The translations under genes were made by a program, and so were the position numbers. From Paenibacillus ehimensis NBRC 15659 (GTDB taxonomy: Bacteria; Bacillota; Bacilli; Paenibacillales; NBRC-103111), in contig NZ_BILX01000025.1 in assembly GCF_004000785.1 (NCBI RefSeq), positions 24,549 through 88,548 of the forward strand: a DNA stretch of 64,000 nucleotides. The letters run 5' to 3'. Numbering within the stretch: the first letter of the stretch is position 1; the number at the start of each line of letters is the position of its first letter. Positions 43,746 through 53,265 of the stretch are shown here, piece after piece. The notes beneath the pieces were generated by a model, which made no database searches, had not been told where the DNA came from, and saw only the letters and a list, made by a program, of their open reading frames with translations.

Positions 43746-44576
43746 CTATTTCTCCACAGTGTAGTCGTCGCCCAGCCATTGCTTGCTCAGCTTCGCCAGC
43801 GTCCCGTCGGCCTTAATCGCCTTCAAAGCCTCGTCGATCCTGCCTTTCAGCTCGCCTTCGTCCTTGCGGAGAATGAAATACACCTTCGAATTGGAAAGCG
43901 TCTCGCCGACCGTCTTCAGCTGGGCGTCCGCGCTTTTGTTCAAATAATCGATGGCAAACTGGGTGCTGATCAAGGCGTCGACCCGCCCGGTCTTCACCTG
44001 CACGTTCGTGTCTTCGCCTGCGCCGGTATAGACGATCTGGATCGGATTGCCGTGCTCCTTATTGTACTTTTCGGCCAGCGCCGCCGCATTGCTCGTCGCG
44101 GTGGCGATCAGCTTCTTGCCCTTCAAATCCGCAATCGACCTGACGTCGTTATTATCTTTGTGCACGACGATTTTGTTCGGGAAAATGTTGTACGCTTCGT
44201 CGTTGTACAAAAATTTCTTCTGTCTCTCCTCGTTCACTTCCATTTGATGCGCGATAAAATCGATCTTTTTCGTTTCCAGGCTCAGCAGCAAATTTTTGAA
44301 TTCCATCGTCTTCAGCTCGAACTCATACTCCGGCAGACGCTTGTCGATTTCTTTGACGAGCTCCACGTCGTAGCCGGTCAGCTTGCCGTCCTTGTCGATG
44401 AAGCAAATGTTCGGAAACTGCGTGCCCGTGCCGACGATGATTTTTTTCGCGGCCTGACCCCCATTGGAAGCCGGCGCACTTGAGCTGGCCGCCCCTTCCG
44501 TAGTGGCTTGAGCGCCGCAGCCTGCCAGAAGGAGGACGGCGGTGAGCAGTGATGCCGAAAGAAATCTTTTTTTCAT
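43746..44576 (-). CDS. tcyK: Amino-acid (cystine/S-compound) ABC transporter substrate-binding lipoprotein
   Basis: 276 residues. Lipobox VLLLAGC places the lipidated Cys at residue 20. The mature part is an SBP_bac_3 fold: KIIVGTGTQFPNICFID, GYDVELVKEIDKRLPEYEFELK, then ATATSNAAALAEKYNKEHG and SKQWLGDDYTVEK. By context the ligand is an S-substituted cysteine or cystine. Bacillus subtilis has two such proteins (TcyJ, TcyK); only one is present here. GGGGG lies seven bases before the ATG. Confidence 0.92.
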   Translation of the reverse strand: MKKRFLSASLLTAVLLLAGCGAQATTEGAASSSAPASNGGQAAKKIIVGTGTQFPNICFIDKDGKLTGYDVELVKEIDKRLPEYEFELKTMEFKNLLLSLETKKIDFIAHQMEVNEERQKKFLYNDEAYNIFPNKIVVHKDNNDVRSIADLKGKKLIATATSNAAALAEKYNKEHGNPIQIVYTGAGEDTNVQVKTGRVDALISTQFAIDYLNKSADAQLKTVGETLSNSKVYFILRKDEGELKGRIDEALKAIKADGTLAKLSKQWLGDDYTVEK

Positions 44577-44633
44577 ATGGTAACCCCCATGATCGTGATG
44601 AACTGTTAGTCCAGCCGGTCCGACCGTTAAGCC

Positions 44634-44667
44634 AAAAAGCCCCTGCTTGAATAAACAGGAGCTTTTG
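44634..44667 (-). terminator. Partial terminator between DinB and the binding protein gene
   Basis: AAAAGC-CCTG and CAGG-GCTTTT form a stem. On the minus strand it is followed by TTTTTGG. It lies inside the sulfur cluster and may reduce but not stop read-through from the monooxygenase genes to the transporter genes. Confidence 0.6.
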
Positions 44668-44697
44668 GCGGTCCAATCAGCTTCTTTGCGGGTATGG

Positions 44698-45183
44698 TTA
44701 TTTTACCGATTCCTTCTGCGGGAGAGCCTGCTTGATCCGCTCGATCTGCCGCAGATGCGTCTGCACGTGGTTGATAAAAGCTTGAACCGCTTGCTCCAGC
44801 GTCACGGTTTCGCCTTTGAAATTGACGCCGCTCTTGCCCCACTCTTCCCCGGTTAACCGGCGGAACAACTGGCTGTTGAAGACGAGCAGCGCGCGAAACA
44901 CCTCTAAAATATCGTCTGCGGAGCTTTCGTTCGCCCGGACCGAGCTCACCCACGGGTCCTGCTTGAAGGCGGGCAGCGGCGCCGCCGATCCGGACAACAG
45001 CTCGCGGATGCGGAACGAGACGACGATGTTATGATCGGCCAGATGCGACAGCACCTCCGTTACGCTCCACTGCTCCGGCGACGCCTTCCATTTCAGCTGG
45101 TTCTCCGACAAGCCTTCAATGGCTTGCTTCAATTGCTTATGCGTATGCAAGTACGCATCTATGTCGATAACGCTTTGGCTCAC
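44698..45183 (-). CDS. DinB/YfiT-fold protein within the sulfur cluster
   Basis: 161 residues, four-helix DinB fold: LKQAIEGLSENQLKWKASPEQWSVTEVLSHLADHN carries the first metal His, and VQAFINHVQTHLRQIERIKQ carries the last two. DinB-fold proteins include metal-dependent thiol transferases that use bacillithiol. No DinB gene is part of the Bacillus subtilis S-alkylcysteine operon as I know it, so this is an added member. The start is GTG with AGGAGG nine bases upstream. Its role here is not established. Confidence 0.82.
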   Translation of the reverse strand: MSQSVIDIDAYLHTHKQLKQAIEGLSENQLKWKASPEQWSVTEVLSHLADHNIVVSFRIRELLSGSAAPLPAFKQDPWVSSVRANESSADDILEVFRALLVFNSQLFRRLTGEEWGKSGVNFKGETVTLEQAVQAFINHVQTHLRQIERIKQALPQKESVK

Positions 45184-45285
45184 AGCGGTTTCCTCCTGAC
45201 TTTATGCGGGATAGCAGCAAGCATCCATGGCCGTAGGACTCTCTCCAATCGTGAGCGTAAAATCTCAAGCTATGATCGAGTCCGA

Positions 45286-46635
45286 TCAGGAGCTTTTCAC
45301 AAAATCCTGCTGCTTTCGTCTGGCGAGCGTATAGCGGTTTTCCGGCTTGGCAAGGCCCAAATTCCCGCGCAGCGTGTCGGACTCGTACTCCTCCCGGTAA
45401 ATTCCCCGCTCCTGCAGGATCGGAACGACCAGCTCGACGAAATCGTCAAGTCCTCCCGGCACGCTCGAATGTATAATAAATCCGTCGGCCGCCTTCTCCT
45501 CGAACCACTGCTGCACGAGGTCGGCCACCTTCTCCGGCGTCCCGATAAACTGGCCTTTCGGCGTCGCCGTCTGCAGCGCTACCTGCCGCAGCGTCAGGTT
45601 TTGTTCCTTTGCCGTCTGCTTGATTTTGTCCGTCGTGCTGCGGAAGCTGTTGCTGCCGATATCGCCCAATTCCGGGAAAGGTTCGTCGAGCGGGAACTGC
45701 GAAAAGTCGAAATGGTCGAAGAAGCGGCCCAGGTAGTTCAGCGCGTTCTCGATCGTCATGAGGTTCGCGATCTCTTCGTATTTGCGCTCCGCCTCCTCCT
45801 GCGTCCGCCCGACAATCGGCCCGATGCCCGGGAAGATGAGGATATCGTCGGATGCCCGGCCGGATGCGGCCGCCCGCGCCTTCACATCGTGGTAAAAGCG
45901 TTTGGCGTCCTCGATCGACTCGTGTCCCGTGAACACCGCGTCGGCCGTCTTGGCCGCCAAGGTGCGGCCGCTGTCCGACGACCCGGCCTGAAACACGATC
46001 GGGTGTCCCTGCTTGGAGCGGGCAATGTTAAGCGGGCCCTGCACGGAGAAAAACGGCCCTTTGTGGTCGAGCCGGTGCATTTTGTCCGGATCGAAGAATA
46101 CGCCCGAAGCCTTATCCCGCACGAACGCGTCGTCCTCCCAGGAGTCCCACAGCCCGCGGGTTACCTCCAAAAATTCCTCGGCGATTTTGTAGCGCAAATC
46201 GTGCGAAGGATGCTCTTTTTTGCCGTAATTGAGGGCGGAGCCTTCCAGCGGAGAGGTGACCACATTCCATCCGGCCCGGCCTCCGCTGATATGATCGAGG
46301 GAAGCGAACTGTCTGGCGACCGTGAACGGCTCGCTGTAGGAGGTGGACAAGGTGCCGACGAGACCGAGCTTCGAAGTGACCGCCGCAAGCGCGGATAAAA
46401 TGGTGATCGGCTCGAACCGGTTCAGAAAGTGCGGAATCGACTTTTCGTTAATAAACAAGCCGTCGGCGATAAACACCAGATCGAACTTGCCTTCTTCGGC
46501 CTTACGGGCTTGCTTCGTATAAAACTCGAAGCTGACGCTGGCGTCCGCCTGGATATCGGGATGTCTCCAAGCCGCCATATTCCCTCCGACGCCGTGGATC
46601 ATTGCGCCCAATTTCAGCTTTCTTGCGTTTGCCAT
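45286..46635 (-). CDS. cmoJ: FMN-dependent monooxygenase of the NtaA/SnaA/DszA family (CmoJ-like)
   Basis: 449 residues, luciferase-like TIM barrel of the NtaA class: [87 protein letters not shown], and [16 protein letters not shown]. With FMNH2 and O2 it should oxidise the alkyl carbon next to sulfur in N-acetyl-S-alkylcysteine, releasing N-acetylcysteine. YtnJ/CmoJ (442 residues) is the Bacillus subtilis counterpart. The flavin reductase is not encoded nearby. GGGGGAGG precedes the ATG at 46635; it follows CmoO by 25 bases. Confidence 0.88.
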   Translation of the reverse strand: MANARKLKLGAMIHGVGGNMAAWRHPDIQADASVSFEFYTKQARKAEEGKFDLVFIADGLFINEKSIPHFLNRFEPITILSALAAVTSKLGLVGTLSTSYSEPFTVARQFASLDHISGGRAGWNVVTSPLEGSALNYGKKEHPSHDLRYKIAEEFLEVTRGLWDSWEDDAFVRDKASGVFFDPDKMHRLDHKGPFFSVQGPLNIARSKQGHPIVFQAGSSDSGRTLAAKTADAVFTGHESIEDAKRFYHDVKARAAASGRASDDILIFPGIGPIVGRTQEEAERKYEEIANLMTIENALNYLGRFFDHFDFSQFPLDEPFPELGDIGSNSFRSTTDKIKQTAKEQNLTLRQVALQTATPKGQFIGTPEKVADLVQQWFEEKAADGFIIHSSVPGGLDDFVELVVPILQERGIYREEYESDTLRGNLGLAKPENRYTLARRKQQDFVKSS

Positions 46636-46660
46636 ACCGATTCCTCCCCCGTTTTCTCGT

Positions 46661-47674
46661 TTATACGACCGACTCCGCGAATGCTTCCTTGAGCTCCGAC
46701 AAAGCCTGCAGCCGCTGCCCGAATTCCTTCTGGGCAAGAATCAGAATCAGTTCGTCCACGCCGTACTTCCGCTGGATGTCCAGCAGCTTCGCGCGCACGG
46801 TTTCCTTGGAGCCGTGCACGACGTCGGCATCCTTGACTTCAATCGTGTATTTCTCCTCGCTTTGCCGTCCGAATTCTTCCGCGTGCTCTACGGTTTTGAC
46901 GGTGATCGTCCTCCCGCTTTCCAGGTGAATCTTCACGAGCTTGGCGTCGGCCGCAAGCCGCTTCGCTTCCTCGTCCGTATCCGCCACAATGACCGACAGC
47001 GCGAGGATCGCCTCCGGCCGGAGAGACTTCCGGGGAGCAAACCGGTTCCGGTACGTGTCCAGCGATTGCCGGACAATCGCCTCGTCCCCGTTAATAAACT
47101 GCGCGAAGACGTAGGGGATGCCCCGGCTCGCCGCCAGCTCCGCACTGGCCGGAGTCGTTCCGAGCAGGTACAAGTCCGCGGGCTCGGCCGGAACCGGAAT
47201 CGCTTTGAGCCCTTGGAGCGGATGGTCGCCGGGAAGCGTATCGGTCAAATACTGCTCCAGCTCGATCAGTTTATCCGCCAGCGGTCTGCTTTGCCCGGCC
47301 GTCTCCTGCTGGAGCGCCTTCGTCGAGCGGGGAAGACCTCCCGGCGCCCGGCCGATGCCGAGGTCCACCCGTCCCGGAGCGAGCGAGGCGAGCACGTTGA
47401 AGTTTTCCGCTACTTTATACGGACTGTAGTGCTGCAGCATGACCCCGCCGGAGCCGATGCGAATCCGCTCCGTCTGCGCCAGCAAATACGCGATCAGCAC
47501 CTCCGGGGAAGAGCCTGCGACGGCCGCCGAATCGTGATGCTCGGACACCCAGAACCGGTGATAGCCGAGCTCCTCCGCTTTGCGCGCCAAAGCCACCGTA
47601 TGCCGGAATGCGTCAACTGCCGTTTTTCCTTCGTCAAACGGACTTTGATCCAAGATGCTGAGCTTCAGCCCCAT
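46661..47674 (-). CDS. cmoO: Luciferase-like monooxygenase (CmoO-like)
   Basis: 337 residues, LLM family of the YtmO type: [81 protein letters not shown]. The mobile LLM enzymes use reduced flavin and oxygen; its specific part in S-alkylcysteine breakdown is not proven. ATG at 47674 is favoured because AGGAGGG is seven bases upstream. It is the first gene after the LysR regulator and has a promoter of its own with a palindrome upstream. Confidence 0.88.
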   Translation of the reverse strand: MGLKLSILDQSPFDEGKTAVDAFRHTVALARKAEELGYHRFWVSEHHDSAAVAGSSPEVLIAYLLAQTERIRIGSGGVMLQHYSPYKVAENFNVLASLAPGRVDLGIGRAPGGLPRSTKALQQETAGQSRPLADKLIELEQYLTDTLPGDHPLQGLKAIPVPAEPADLYLLGTTPASAELAASRGIPYVFAQFINGDEAIVRQSLDTYRNRFAPRKSLRPEAILALSVIVADTDEEAKRLAADAKLVKIHLESGRTITVKTVEHAEEFGRQSEEKYTIEVKDADVVHGSKETVRAKLLDIQRKYGVDELILILAQKEFGQRLQALSELKEAFAESVV

Positions 47675-47751
47675 CGTCCATCCCTCCTGTAATCCGGCTA
47701 TTGAATTAAACAAAATCCAATAGGTTTTATCGGTTTTATTTGGTTAAAAAA

Positions 47752-47828
47752 AGTCTATCACTGCCCCTGTAGTCCGTCAACCGGGTTCGTAATAGAGGAT
47801 TTCTATTCTTCAATCGAACAATTCGATT
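47752..47828 (-). promoter_or_regulatory. Promoter and LysR-type operator of the sulfur cluster
   Basis: TTGACG (47775-47780) and TAGACT (47752-47757) on the minus strand are 17 bp apart. Upstream is ATAGAGGATTTCTAT (47792-47806), a T-N11-A type palindrome centred about -54. Further up is a perfect palindrome AATCGAA-CAA-TTCGATT (47812-47828) touching the stop codon of the LysR gene. Both are candidate sites for the LysR activator. Confidence 0.6.
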
Positions 47829-48718
47829 TAAGCATGCCGTTTCCAGTCGATCTCCCGGCTGAGCTCCAGCACCATTTTGCCGAGCGCCGAGCCCTCCCCT
47901 TTGAGCGAAACGAGATTGGTACGCAGGGTGATGCCCGCGAGGGAAGGAATGTCGACCGGCCACAGCAGCCCTTCCTTCACTTCCTTGCGCACGCACAGCT
48001 CCGGCAGGAAGCTGATCCCCAGTTCTTTCAGCACCAGCTTCTTGGCCGTCTCCAGATTATCGAGGTGCAGCTCGATATTCGGCGGGCGGTCGAGCGTGTC
48101 AAACAGCCGGTGGATTTTCATCCAATCGAGGGCCCCGCATTCGAAAAACACGATCGGCTCACTCCCGATATCCTCCAGCGCAATGCGGGCTTGGCTTACA
48201 AACGGATGCCCCTGGTACACGAAGAGGCGGATCGGGTCCTCGTAGAACCGGACGGAATCCACATGCGGATGCGTAATGTTGCGCACAAGCCCGACGTCCA
48301 CTTCCTTGTTCAGCAGCTTTTCCAAGATCGACTCGCTCGAAGCCGTAACTAATTTTAGCTGGAGATCGGGGTATTTTTGCTTAAAGAGAGGCACCAGCTC
48401 CGGGATCATATAATTGGCGACCGATACGGTGCAGCCGATCCGAAGCTCGTGAGGCGCGGCGTTCATCTGCTGCAGCTGCTGCTTGCCTTTCTTGTAGGTC
48501 TGCAGAACTTGCTGGGCGTAAGGCAAAAACTGCTTGCCCTTGTCCGTCAGCGAGAAATGTCTGCCCTCCCGGTCGAAAAGCTTGACGTCCAATTCGCGCT
48601 CCAGCGACTGGATTCTGGCAGTAATCGACGGTTGGGACAAAAACAATGCGTCGGCCGCTTTGTTAAAGCTGTTAAAATGAATGACATAGACGAACGCCTC
48701 GAGATTCTCAATATTCAC
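47828..48718 (-). CDS. LysR-family regulator of the sulfur cluster (YtlI-like)
   Basis: 296 residues. Winged helix at the N terminus (NIENLEAFVYVIHFNSFNKAADALFLSQPSITARIQSLERELDVKLFDR) and a two-lobed effector domain (RIGCTVSVANYMIPELVPLFKQKYPDLQLKLV). The start is GTG at 48718, about eight bases after GGAGGAGGG; the open frame further upstream is not needed. It lies directly before the sulfur genes on the same strand. In Bacillus subtilis YtlI activates the equivalent operon when sulfur is limiting, so the same role is inferred. Confidence 0.88.
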   Translation of the reverse strand: MNIENLEAFVYVIHFNSFNKAADALFLSQPSITARIQSLERELDVKLFDREGRHFSLTDKGKQFLPYAQQVLQTYKKGKQQLQQMNAAPHELRIGCTVSVANYMIPELVPLFKQKYPDLQLKLVTASSESILEKLLNKEVDVGLVRNITHPHVDSVRFYEDPIRLFVYQGHPFVSQARIALEDIGSEPIVFFECGALDWMKIHRLFDTLDRPPNIELHLDNLETAKKLVLKELGISFLPELCVRKEVKEGLLWPVDIPSLAGITLRTNLVSLKGEGSALGKMVLELSREIDWKRHA

Positions 48719-48881
48719 GAGCGCTCCCTCCTCCTTCCAGCTCTTGGCGAACTTGTTAAAAACCAATATATCATAAGCATTCCATTCGGAATAGTATAAT
48801 TTATGCCCGAACAAAAACGGCGGCCCCTCTTCTTTATGCGCTGTCGGCCGCCGCATCGTTTATTCGTCTATCCGATTCATG

Positions 48882-49796
48882 CTAGTCGATCTTCAGGACG
48901 ACCTTGCCCCGGCCATGTCCGCTTTCGACCTCGCGGTGAGCGTCCGCCGCTTGCCGCAGCGGATACGCCCTGCGGATATGAATCCGCAATTGGCCCTGGG
49001 CATAAAGCCGGACAAGCTCGGCCAGCCGCCCGGCGGTCCGGGTTCCGCTAACCGGCGGGATGCCGAGCTCGGCAGCGAGTTCGAAGGACACCATCGTGCG
49101 GATGCGGCTCTTATCCTTGACCAGCTCCACGGAGGCCCGCAGCGCCTCCGGACCGGCCGCATCCAACGCGGCATCCACGCCAGCGGGCGCAATCGCGCGC
49201 ACCCGGTCCGCCAGCCCGGCTCCGTAGCAAACCGGAATCGCGCCGAGCGAACGCAAATATTCGTGATTGCTCTCGCTCGCCGTGCCGATAACCGTCTTCG
49301 CCCCCCACGCCTTGGCCAGTTGGACCGCGAAGGTGCCCAGCCCGCCTGCGGCCCCATGGATCAGCACCGTATCGCCCTCGCCGACACCAAGCGCCTTCAA
49401 TGCCAGATGGGCGCCCTGCCCGTTGCCGGAAAACCCTCCCGCAACCTCCCACGGCATGTCCTCGGGCTTAAGCACGACCTGATCGGCGCTGACCGTCATG
49501 TATTCGGCATAGCACTTCAGCGTCGTGAAGCCGAGGACCTCGTCGCCGACGGAGAAGCCCTCGACGCCTTCGCCAAGCTGATCGATCGTGCCCGCGAACT
49601 CGTTCCCCGGAATCTCCGGGAAACGAAGCGTAAGGCCGGGCGGCGTCCAGCCGCCGCGCACCCGGCAATCGAAGGGCAGCACGCCCGCCGTTTTGACGCG
49701 GACCCGTACCTCGCCCAGCCCCGCCTGCGGCACCTCGAGCTCGGTCAGCCGCAATACCTCCGGCGGGCCGAAGGCGGAGAACGCCGCCGCCTTCAT
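48882..49796 (-). CDS. Zinc-free MDR quinone oxidoreductase-like protein, copy 1
   Basis: 304 residues of the QOR branch of medium-chain dehydrogenases: GNEFAGTIDQLGEGVEGFSVGDEVLGF, VLIHGAAGGLGTFAVQLAKAWGA (NADPH Rossmann motif) and AHREVESGHGRGKVVLKID at the end. Zinc ligands are absent. It reduces quinones or activated double bonds with NADPH. A near-identical-length paralogue lies at 61404-62318, and each is divergent from a matching LysR gene. The ATG at 49796 follows GGGGGGAG; the upstream extension to 49832 is unlikely. Confidence 0.9.
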   Translation of the reverse strand: MKAAAFSAFGPPEVLRLTELEVPQAGLGEVRVRVKTAGVLPFDCRVRGGWTPPGLTLRFPEIPGNEFAGTIDQLGEGVEGFSVGDEVLGFTTLKCYAEYMTVSADQVVLKPEDMPWEVAGGFSGNGQGAHLALKALGVGEGDTVLIHGAAGGLGTFAVQLAKAWGAKTVIGTASESNHEYLRSLGAIPVCYGAGLADRVRAIAPAGVDAALDAAGPEALRASVELVKDKSRIRTMVSFELAAELGIPPVSGTRTAGRLAELVRLYAQGQLRIHIRRAYPLRQAADAHREVESGHGRGKVVLKID

Positions 49797-49899
49797 CCGC
49801 GCTCCCCCCGTCCGTTCAGGACCATGATCCATAACGTGTCTCCCCCTTTATAAATCACATTTGTGCTCGTTTCCCGATCTATTTTATAATCGATATGGC

Positions 49900-49949
49900 A
49901 TAAACAAAAATATATTTTCGACCATGACAGTTATACATTTGAGTATATG
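49900..49949. promoter_or_regulatory. Shared operator blocks of the LysR/QOR module, copy 1
   Basis: ATAAACAAAAATATATTTT (49900-49918) and GAGTATATG (49941-49949) recur in the other LysR/QOR intergenic region with the same 41-bp offset between their first bases. This identifies likely LysR binding sites. Confidence 0.6.
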
Positions 49950-49967
49950 GCGAGGAGGAGACTTCAC

Positions 49968-50834
49968 ATGGAACTGCTTCAATTGCGTTATTTTAGAACG
50001 GTTGCCAGAATGGAACATATGACGAAAGCCGCTGAGGAGCTGTGTATCGCGCAGCCCGCTCTGAGCAAGACGATTGCCCGGCTGGAGGAAACGGTCGGGG
50101 TACCGTTATTCGACCGCTACGGCGGGCGGATCCGGCTCAATCCGTTCGGGAAAGCGTTTTTGGATAAAGTGGAAAAAGCGCTCGCCCTGCTGGACGAGGG
50201 ACGAAAAGAAGTGGCCGAGCTGGCGGGGCTGGAGCAGGGAAGCATTCATCTGGCAACGTCGACTCTCGAACGGTTGTCGGAAGCGCTCGGCGATTTTCTA
50301 ACCCGTCACCCCGAAGTCCAATTCCGGCTCACGCAAGCTTCCCTGGAGGAAATGTCCGGGTTGCTCGAACGCGGCGAGGTGGATCTGTGCTTTACGCCGC
50401 TCCAGATGGAACGGCCCGGATTTGCCCAAGAAACCGTGCTGAGCGAGCAAATGTATGTGGCCGTGCCGGCAGGACACCGGCTGGCGGATCGTACCGGCGT
50501 TCACTTGGCCGAGCTGGCGGACGAACCGTTTATCGGCTACAAGGAGAGCTTTCCATTTCAACAAATGAACGACGAATTTTTCCGGTCAGCGGGGATTGCG
50601 CCGCATTTCGTCTGCCGTGTCGACGAGCCTGCCGCCGTCGCCAGTCTTGTCCGCGCTGGGCTGGGGATTGCGCTGTACGGATGCAAGCGGGAGGAATCCG
50701 GACTCGCCTTTCTATCGATCGATTCCCCTGTCTGCCGGCGCAGCTTTCGGCTTGTGTGGCACGACAAGCGGTACCTGTCCATGGCGGCCCGCCAGTTTCG
50801 CGATTTCGTCGTCCGGTATTTTGCCGAGCGGTAG
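49968..50834 (+). CDS. LysR-family regulator paired with quinone oxidoreductase, copy 1
   Basis: 288 residues, CynR/GltC-like LysR: MELLQLRYFRTVARMEHMTKAAEELCIAQPALSKTIARLE as the winged helix and VDEPAAVASLVRAGLGIALYG in the effector domain. ATG at 49968 with GAGGAGGAG upstream is chosen over an in-frame ATG at 49947. It is divergent from the QOR gene, which it probably controls. Its paralogue at 62613 is clearly similar along the full length. Confidence 0.92.
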   Translation: MELLQLRYFRTVARMEHMTKAAEELCIAQPALSKTIARLEETVGVPLFDRYGGRIRLNPFGKAFLDKVEKALALLDEGRKEVAELAGLEQGSIHLATSTLERLSEALGDFLTRHPEVQFRLTQASLEEMSGLLERGEVDLCFTPLQMERPGFAQETVLSEQMYVAVPAGHRLADRTGVHLAELADEPFIGYKESFPFQQMNDEFFRSAGIAPHFVCRVDEPAAVASLVRAGLGIALYGCKREESGLAFLSIDSPVCRRSFRLVWHDKRYLSMAARQFRDFVVRYFAER

Positions 50835-51135
50835 AAGGCCGAAAAATCAATATCCGTAAAACTTAGTTGAGTTTCCGAGATATCGGCAAGCGCGTAAATC
50901 CGTTAAGCTTATAAGAAAGGCGGCCTGTTTCCTCCCGTTCCTAAGGAGCAGCCGATTCGTATCGGAAGATTCGGCCGCATTTTACAAGTTCGCTTCCAGG
51001 GCTCGTCTTTTGTAAGCGCATTATTACGAAAGGGGTGACGGTTAGAAAGACCCCCGTACAATGGACAGACCGGTGCGGGGCTTCGCCAAAGCTTCACAGC
51101 TCCGTAAAGCTATTCCTTCGAAAGGACGTGTTCTG
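50835..51135. other. Intergenic region with leader of the beta-helix protein
   Basis: About 300 bases. It holds several short inverted repeats (for instance CCGAT/ATCGG near 50960) and GGGGTGACGG just before the gene, but nothing matching a known riboswitch. No gene is supported. Confidence 0.45.
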
Positions 51136-52203
51136 ATGTTCGCCAAAAAATACGCAGCACTCTCATTTGTATTTATCGTATGCTTTGCTTTTCTCACGTT
51201 CGGAGCGCCCGCTCGCACCGCATGGGCCGCGACCCAAACCTTCCCTCCCGGCGACGTGGCCGCCCTCCGCAGCTACCTGGCGTCCGCCCAGCCGGGAGAC
51301 ATTCTTGAAGTATCGGGCACGTATACCGTGTCGGACGGCACGATTGCGACGTCGGTCAACGGGAGCGCGGGCAAGTATATTACGATCCGGGGAACAGGCA
51401 GCGGCGCAACCTTCAACTTTACCGAATCCGCGGGCAATGCAGCTTTTCATATCAAAAACAATTATTACAAGCTGGAGAACGTCACGATTAATTCGAATTC
51501 CAAGTCGAACAAAGGCATTCTGATCGAAGCCTCTCACGGCTATCTTACGAAAGTGACGGTGAAAAATACGCTTGGCGAAGCCTTCAAAATCCGCAAAAAC
51601 AGCCAGTATTGGCTCCTTGAGGACTGCACGGCGGAATCTACGGGGAAAAGCGGAAAATTCGGGGAAGGGTACTATGTAGGGGATGCCGATCAGAACTGGC
51701 AGACGAAGCCGGACGCGGATCGGAGCGGCTACATTACGTTTCTGAACTGCAAGGCCATTTTGACCAAGAACGACGGTTTCGACTTCAAGGAAGGCACGCA
51801 CCATATCAAGGTGATCGGAAGCACGGTCGATTTCAAGAACACCGTGCCGGAGTCCACGGTAGGGAACAACGGCCTGTATATCCGCGCGAACAACGTGCAG
51901 GTGATCGGCACGACGGTGAAAAACAACGCCGGAACCGGCCAAGCTTTCCGCGCCAACAAAATGACCGCCACCGACGGCGTATCGTACGGCAGCAATCTTG
52001 AGCTCAAAGCCGTAACCGCTTCGAATCTTGGCGGTGCGATGATTCATACGAACTTCGGATCGACGAAGCTGTATTCGGATTATACGATGACCAACGTCGC
52101 GGGAGGGCTTAAAAAGTCCGGCTCCGCCGCAATCACCACCCTTGCGCCGTCCGCTTTCACGGAAATGACCTGGAACGGCGAGGGCGGCGATACGTACCAG
52201 TAA
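51136..52203 (+). CDS. Secreted right-handed parallel beta-helix protein (pectate-lyase-like)
   Basis: 355 residues with a signal peptide (hydrophobic core 9-24, cleavage near AWA-ATQ at 31). The mature part is a beta-helix with repeated NVTIN, KVTVKN and GLYIRANNVQVIGTTV rungs and Asn ladders, as in PL1, PL9 and related polysaccharide lyases. FGEGYYVGDADQNW and NDGFDFKEGTHHIKVIGS resemble PL9/Ca-binding loops, but I cannot fix catalytic residues. It is extracellular and probably cuts or binds acidic polysaccharide. ATG at 51136 with AAAGGA is preferred over the open frame from 51061. Confidence 0.85.
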   Translation: MFAKKYAALSFVFIVCFAFLTFGAPARTAWAATQTFPPGDVAALRSYLASAQPGDILEVSGTYTVSDGTIATSVNGSAGKYITIRGTGSGATFNFTESAGNAAFHIKNNYYKLENVTINSNSKSNKGILIEASHGYLTKVTVKNTLGEAFKIRKNSQYWLLEDCTAESTGKSGKFGEGYYVGDADQNWQTKPDADRSGYITFLNCKAILTKNDGFDFKEGTHHIKVIGSTVDFKNTVPESTVGNNGLYIRANNVQVIGTTVKNNAGTGQAFRANKMTATDGVSYGSNLELKAVTASNLGGAMIHTNFGSTKLYSDYTMTNVAGGLKKSGSAAITTLAPSAFTEMTWNGEGGDTYQ

Positions 52204-52215
52204 ACTTCACGAACT

Positions 52216-52239
52216 AAGGCCAGCCATACGGCTGGCCTT
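52216..52239. terminator. Convergent hairpin between beta-helix and acyltransferase genes
   Basis: AAGGCCAGCC and GGCTGGCCTT form a perfect ten-base stem with loop ATAC. There is no long T run in either direction. Confidence 0.6.
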
Positions 52240-52248
52240 GCCGCTTGA

Positions 52249-53265
52249 TCACCCTGCCGCCTTCAGCTTGCCTTGGATCTTCTCCTTCCTTCCGAAGCCC
52301 TGCTGGCCCAGGAAAAGCAAGGTCAGCAGCGGCGATTTGGACATGATCCAAGCCGCCCCTAACGGAATCAGCACGCCGGCCAGCGTAAAGACAAGCGAGC
52401 CGTACTCCAAGCCTAAGCCGTACTTTAGCACGATATTGACCGGAATGTGCAGGTACATGATCGAGATGGTCACGGTTCCCAAAAAGGCCAGAACGGAAGA
52501 CACCGGCCAGCGCGATGCCCAATAGCACAATTGAAGCACGACGAGGACGCACGCCAGCGGAACGATCAGATCGAGCACCGGCTGGGTATAGACCTTCATT
52601 TTCATATCCATTCGGAAAATCCAGATTTGTTCTTTATTAAGAACAATAGCGGCCGCCGAAATGAGCAGCGCCGGAATAAACCAGGTCCCCCGCTCCAGCC
52701 ATGCAGCCAACTGCGCCTTAAAGGTATAGCCCAGAAAAAAGAATGTAACCGCCATCAGCGCCACATCCGCATTCCAAGGAATGTCCACTTTGGCCAAAGG
52801 CGTCATGCTGACGAGATGCGCAGCCGTATAGGACACAAGCACCGCTGCTGCTTGTACTTTAACCGAATATCGGGTAAGATACCCCATCAAAAGATGCACA
52901 AGCAGCAAACAGGTGATGAACCAAAAGACGCCGTACCATCCGCCTAACACCGTTCCCCCGTAGATGAGATTCCAAAGATCGCGGGGCACGGATAACGGAT
53001 CTCTCAGCTTGGCTGCGACCAGCACGGCAATGCAAATCCCGTACGCGAAATAGGGAATCATGAACATTCGAATACGTTTCAGCGCCCACACGACGTACTT
53101 GTCCGGCATCACGCTTTTGAACAAAAGCCCGCTGACCAGAAAAAACAACGGCATACGGAACCAACCGAAATAATGGTCGATCACTTCATTCCCGGAATGC
53201 CCCAATACGACCAGGACGATGCTTAATCCCCTGGCTACGTCAATCCACTTTCTGCGCTCCTGCAT
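52249..53265 (-). CDS. Acyltransferase-3 family membrane protein
   Basis: 338 residues with about ten membrane helices. The N terminus RRKWIDVARGLSIVLVVLGHSG contains the family's catalytic-type His, and FRMPLFFLVSGLLF is the second conserved block. Members move acyl groups, often O-acetyl or succinyl, onto cell-surface glycans across the membrane. GGAGGAG precedes the ATG. No glycan gene cluster is adjacent, so the acceptor is unknown. Confidence 0.9.
   Translation of the reverse strand: MQERRKWIDVARGLSIVLVVLGHSGNEVIDHYFGWFRMPLFFLVSGLLFKSVMPDKYVVWALKRIRMFMIPYFAYGICIAVLVAAKLRDPLSVPRDLWNLIYGGTVLGGWYGVFWFITCLLLVHLLMGYLTRYSVKVQAAAVLVSYTAAHLVSMTPLAKVDIPWNADVALMAVTFFFLGYTFKAQLAAWLERGTWFIPALLISAAAIVLNKEQIWIFRMDMKMKVYTQPVLDLIVPLACVLVVLQLCYWASRWPVSSVLAFLGTVTISIMYLHIPVNIVLKYGLGLEYGSLVFTLAGVLIPLGAAWIMSKSPLLTLLFLGQQGFGRKEKIQGKLKAAG

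Noticed and set aside
42465..44483. 672-codon open frame on the plus strand across the permease genes
   Set aside because: It is antisense to three clear transporter genes with conserved motifs and lipobox; it has no start signal and an Arg/His/Gln-rich composition.
50835..51135. Possible riboswitch in the leader of the beta-helix gene
   Set aside because: There are short inverted repeats, but no arrangement matching a known class could be recognised.
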